DNA from: Dicaeum eximium
Taxonomy: Eukaryota; Chordata; Aves; Passeriformes; Dicaeidae
Direction of reading: 5' to 3'
DNA: 64,000 nt
Assembly (NCBI GenBank): GCA_013396995.1
Contig: VWZP01010350.1
Span: forward strand, 244,806-308,805
In this document: one piece after another, positions 61,752 through 64,000 of the stretch
Position numbering within the stretch: position 1 is the first letter of the stretch
Layout: each line of letters opens with the position of its first letter
The notes under the pieces: model-generated
The model's database searches: none
Told to the model about the DNA's origin: nothing
The model's input: the letters and a program-made list of their open reading frames with translations, nothing else
Translations under genes and position numbers: made by a program

Positions 61752-64000
61752 TTTTACTCCTCTGAAGATTTCAGAGAGATATATTGCCAAATCTCACACC
61801 TTACTTCAATGTGGTTAAAATGCCCACAGATTTCCTTTCTCCAGCACATATGTAGTAAGAGATAGAGTTACTTGAAAAATTGTGTATGAACACACACACA
61901 TCTGCAGATATCACAAGATATTTTAAAAACATTTTTCCCTCTTCAGTGCAGAGCTCAACTACACTTTTCAGATTTTGGAACACAAGGAAATAGTGATATA
62001 CAGGGAAATGATGATATAATTTGAGACTACAAAATAAAGGATTTGAATATAGGAAGTATGCTGCAGATGGAAAAAGAAACTGTCACAAAAATCCTTTCAG
62101 ATCTGTTCTATATGTTTAGAATTCTACAGAGTTGTAGAATGCTCTATACATTTGTAGAATAAATATATTTCTGCAACAAACAAGTGCAGCTTGCTTTTTT
62201 TTGTTTGTTTGTTTGGGATAAGACCAATTTATTTGTAATTTGAACAAAAGTTGAACTAAACATCAAAAGATTACTTAGAAATATTTCCCACTTTGTTTTC
62301 TCAGCCTAGGGTTTGCTGCTTTTAACAAACGGGAGAATTGCCAGAATGGGCAGATTTAAAATGTTGGAAAAAACCCTTATGTTTGCTGATTTAGGAACAA
62401 CTAGAGAGTTGAAAAGAAACAAGGCAAATGTTATGTGCTAGCATAGCAGAAATTGTATAATGCAGACTGCAAAATAAATTATGCAATTTTTTATTCCTCA
62501 AGCAAATCTCCAAACTCAGAATGCAAAGTTACATTCAGTAGATACTATATGACTTGTTATATTTCACGGGAAGGATAAATGAATTTATCTGAACTTGCCT
62601 CATTGCAATGTACTTCAAGTGGGGCTAGATTGCTGTTACAAGGGGGGATGTGGAACACTGTGTGGGACTAAAAGGAAGAAGGGAGAGCAGTATTATAAAA
62701 TCCAAACATCTGAATAGCAAAAGGTCCTACCTCTTCCCTTCTCACCCTCTCTCTTTTTTTATGATAATGCTTTCCACTTTATTTCTGGTTTTAAAATTTG
62801 CAAGCTGTTTTGTTTGTATGTTCAACTATAATTTCTTGCTTTTGTGCCTTTTCCAAAAACTGAATCTTTCATGTGCTCACATTAATCCTCAAATAGCATA
62901 AGATATTGCGACAATTGCAGGAAATGGAAGCAGTAAGAATAAGTAAAAAGAATACTTGCTGGGGAGAAGTGGGGCAATAATAACTCTTGTCCCACTGTAG
63001 CCCTTCTGGAAGGTGGTTCATTGATTAGCTCACACTACATCTCAACCTGCATTAGGCAGTATTTTTCTTCATCTAGAAGAGAGATCTCTCCAAAGTATCC
63101 TGGAGTAATTTACAAGAAGTCTGAATACTTAAAAGACCAAAGGACACAAAATTACAGGCCAAACAATAGTCTGTATTCCTCATATTCCTCATCTGGGCTC
63201 TGTTACCCCCTGCTATGAGCTGTGTCCTTCCTGAAGAAAAGTACATAAGTTTTAGATATCTTAATTAAAATTCCTAAAGCTGCCTACATATGGAACAAAA
63301 ATAGCTTTATACTTTAGACAATGGCTATTTTTTTCCCAGAGGATAGCTGCTTACTACTTAGAATTACTATCTCTTTGTTTTAAAGGCCAGCTGAGATAGT
63401 GGAGTCTCAATTCATTTATTGGGAAGGCAGCCCTGCAGATCAAGTCCATTGCTGGTGAGGTTCCCTTAAAGCACTCCCTACTTGCGGTCTGATGGCAGCT
63501 TGGGAGGACATCCACGTTCTGGAGATTGTCTTGGAGTCAGTGGCTGAGCAGGAAGACCAGGAGCAGTGGGGAAGAGGCAGATGAGCCGGCTGAGATGCAC
63601 AAATACAGCATCCCAAGAGCTGTGAGGGTGCAGTCCAAGAGCAGAGACCTTCCAGTAACTCCAAAGGAAGGACCTGGCAGTCAGTGGAGAAGGCAACCCC
63701 CTCCAATCATAAGTTATAAAACATTCAGCTCTGGTTTGGATTATTTACACAGATATAAGTCTAGATAAACTAGAGGGGAACCAGGAAATTTATTGTGGGT
63801 TTTCAGTGAGATATCAGAGAGAAGCATTTATCACTTCACACAATAGCTGCATCTTAAAGCATTGCCCACAAAGGAGGGAGACAGAATTCTTGCACCCACA
63901 CAACACTCAGAAAAAGCTAGAAAATACTGCACCAAATAAACAGGTACGACTTTAACTATAACCAGTGAAACCTGGGAGGACAGAGTGGAGGAATCCTGAG

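Larger units (their letters stand above)
1..64000 (-). other. HDAC9: HDAC9 locus, partial (central linker to most of the deacetylase domain)
   Basis: Nine minus-strand exons assemble into one open reading frame of 953 nt with matching splice phases. The product is a class IIa histone deacetylase, a nucleocytoplasmic shuttling co-repressor that binds MEF2 through its N-terminus and recruits SMRT/NCoR-HDAC3 through its C-terminal deacetylase domain. Paralogue choice rests on signature residues recalled from the family: EGYNINIAWTGG (HDAC4 has a GFNVNMAFTGG-like form), LLNKCE and SLEEIQLVHSEHHSLLYG, all HDAC9-like. Human HDAC9 is about 1,010-1,070 residues, so roughly 30% of the protein is here. 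The 5' exons lie above 64000 and the 3' exons, including the one with the class IIa Tyr-to-His active-site change, lie below base 1. All sequence between exons is intronic. Confidence 0.96.
53056..64000 (-). other. HDAC9: HDAC9 intron, incomplete (at least 10.9 kb)
   Basis: No HDAC9 exon was found here. In particular, I see neither the expected acidic KEEPVDSD-like exon nor the alternative short C-terminus of the deacetylase-less MITR/HDRP isoform. It contains a 16-bp tandem duplication (53235-53266), AT and T tracts near 54006-54048, a TTAA repeat near 55259-55279, a GT-rich low-complexity block (55666-55767), a candidate conserved element (56640-56875) and a CR1 copy (61030-61751). Confidence 0.8.

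Noticed and set aside
63440..63706. Overlapping moderate-GC minus-strand open frames near the end of the window, considered as an upstream HDAC9 exon
   Set aside because: The translation (Cys/Leu/Ser-rich) does not resemble any HDAC9 segment. Phase and splice sites do not fit.
1..64000. A previously undescribed multi-gene system
   Set aside because: All coding signal resolves into one known gene, HDAC9, plus CR1 remnants. Nothing suggests a novel gene cluster.

Overview
This is vertebrate nuclear DNA, almost certainly from a bird. It is AT-rich with sparse coding sequence. Its recognisable interspersed repeats are mainly 5'-truncated CR1 LINEs with avian-type 3' ends, and one exon sits in a sharp GC/CpG-rich peak, as is common in bird genes. 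I cannot assign the order or species.

The only gene I can support is on the minus strand: the C-terminal half of HDAC9, a class IIa histone deacetylase. Nine consecutive coding exons were reconstructed with splice sites and phases that all agree: 52878-53055, 46148-46281, 38282-38402, 33765-33814, 19436-19543, 7997-8052, 7667-7754, 3226-3345 and 2805-2902. They sum to 953 nt (about 317 codons). They run from the linker just before the deacetylase domain, which carries a 14-3-3-type phosphosite, through the structural-zinc subdomain and the catalytic His-His motif to the active-site metal ligands. Exons for the N-terminal MEF2-binding and coiled-coil region lie beyond coordinate 64000. The last catalytic and C-terminal exons lie below coordinate 1.

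Layout in transcription order: 64000-53056 is an incomplete intron with a CR1 copy at about 61030-61751. The linker exon follows at 53 kb. The intron at 52877-46282 holds a palindromic relic repeat, a small CR1 piece and a CR1 copy ending only about 125 bp from the next exon. Next come the structural-zinc exons (46, 38 and 33.8 kb), a 14.2-kb intron, a CpG-rich exon at 19.4 kb, an 11.4-kb intron, then two compact exon pairs (8.05/7.75 kb and 3.3/2.9 kb) and an incomplete intron down to base 1.

The large introns are otherwise simple repeats, short tandem duplications and unannotated sequence. Four stretches look like possible conserved non-coding elements. In mammals, HDAC9 introns are known to contain long-range enhancers of the downstream gene TWIST1, so these are the most plausible hidden function here, but conservation cannot be tested from one sequence. 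I found no RNA gene, CRISPR array, prokaryotic-type system or independent second protein-coding gene.
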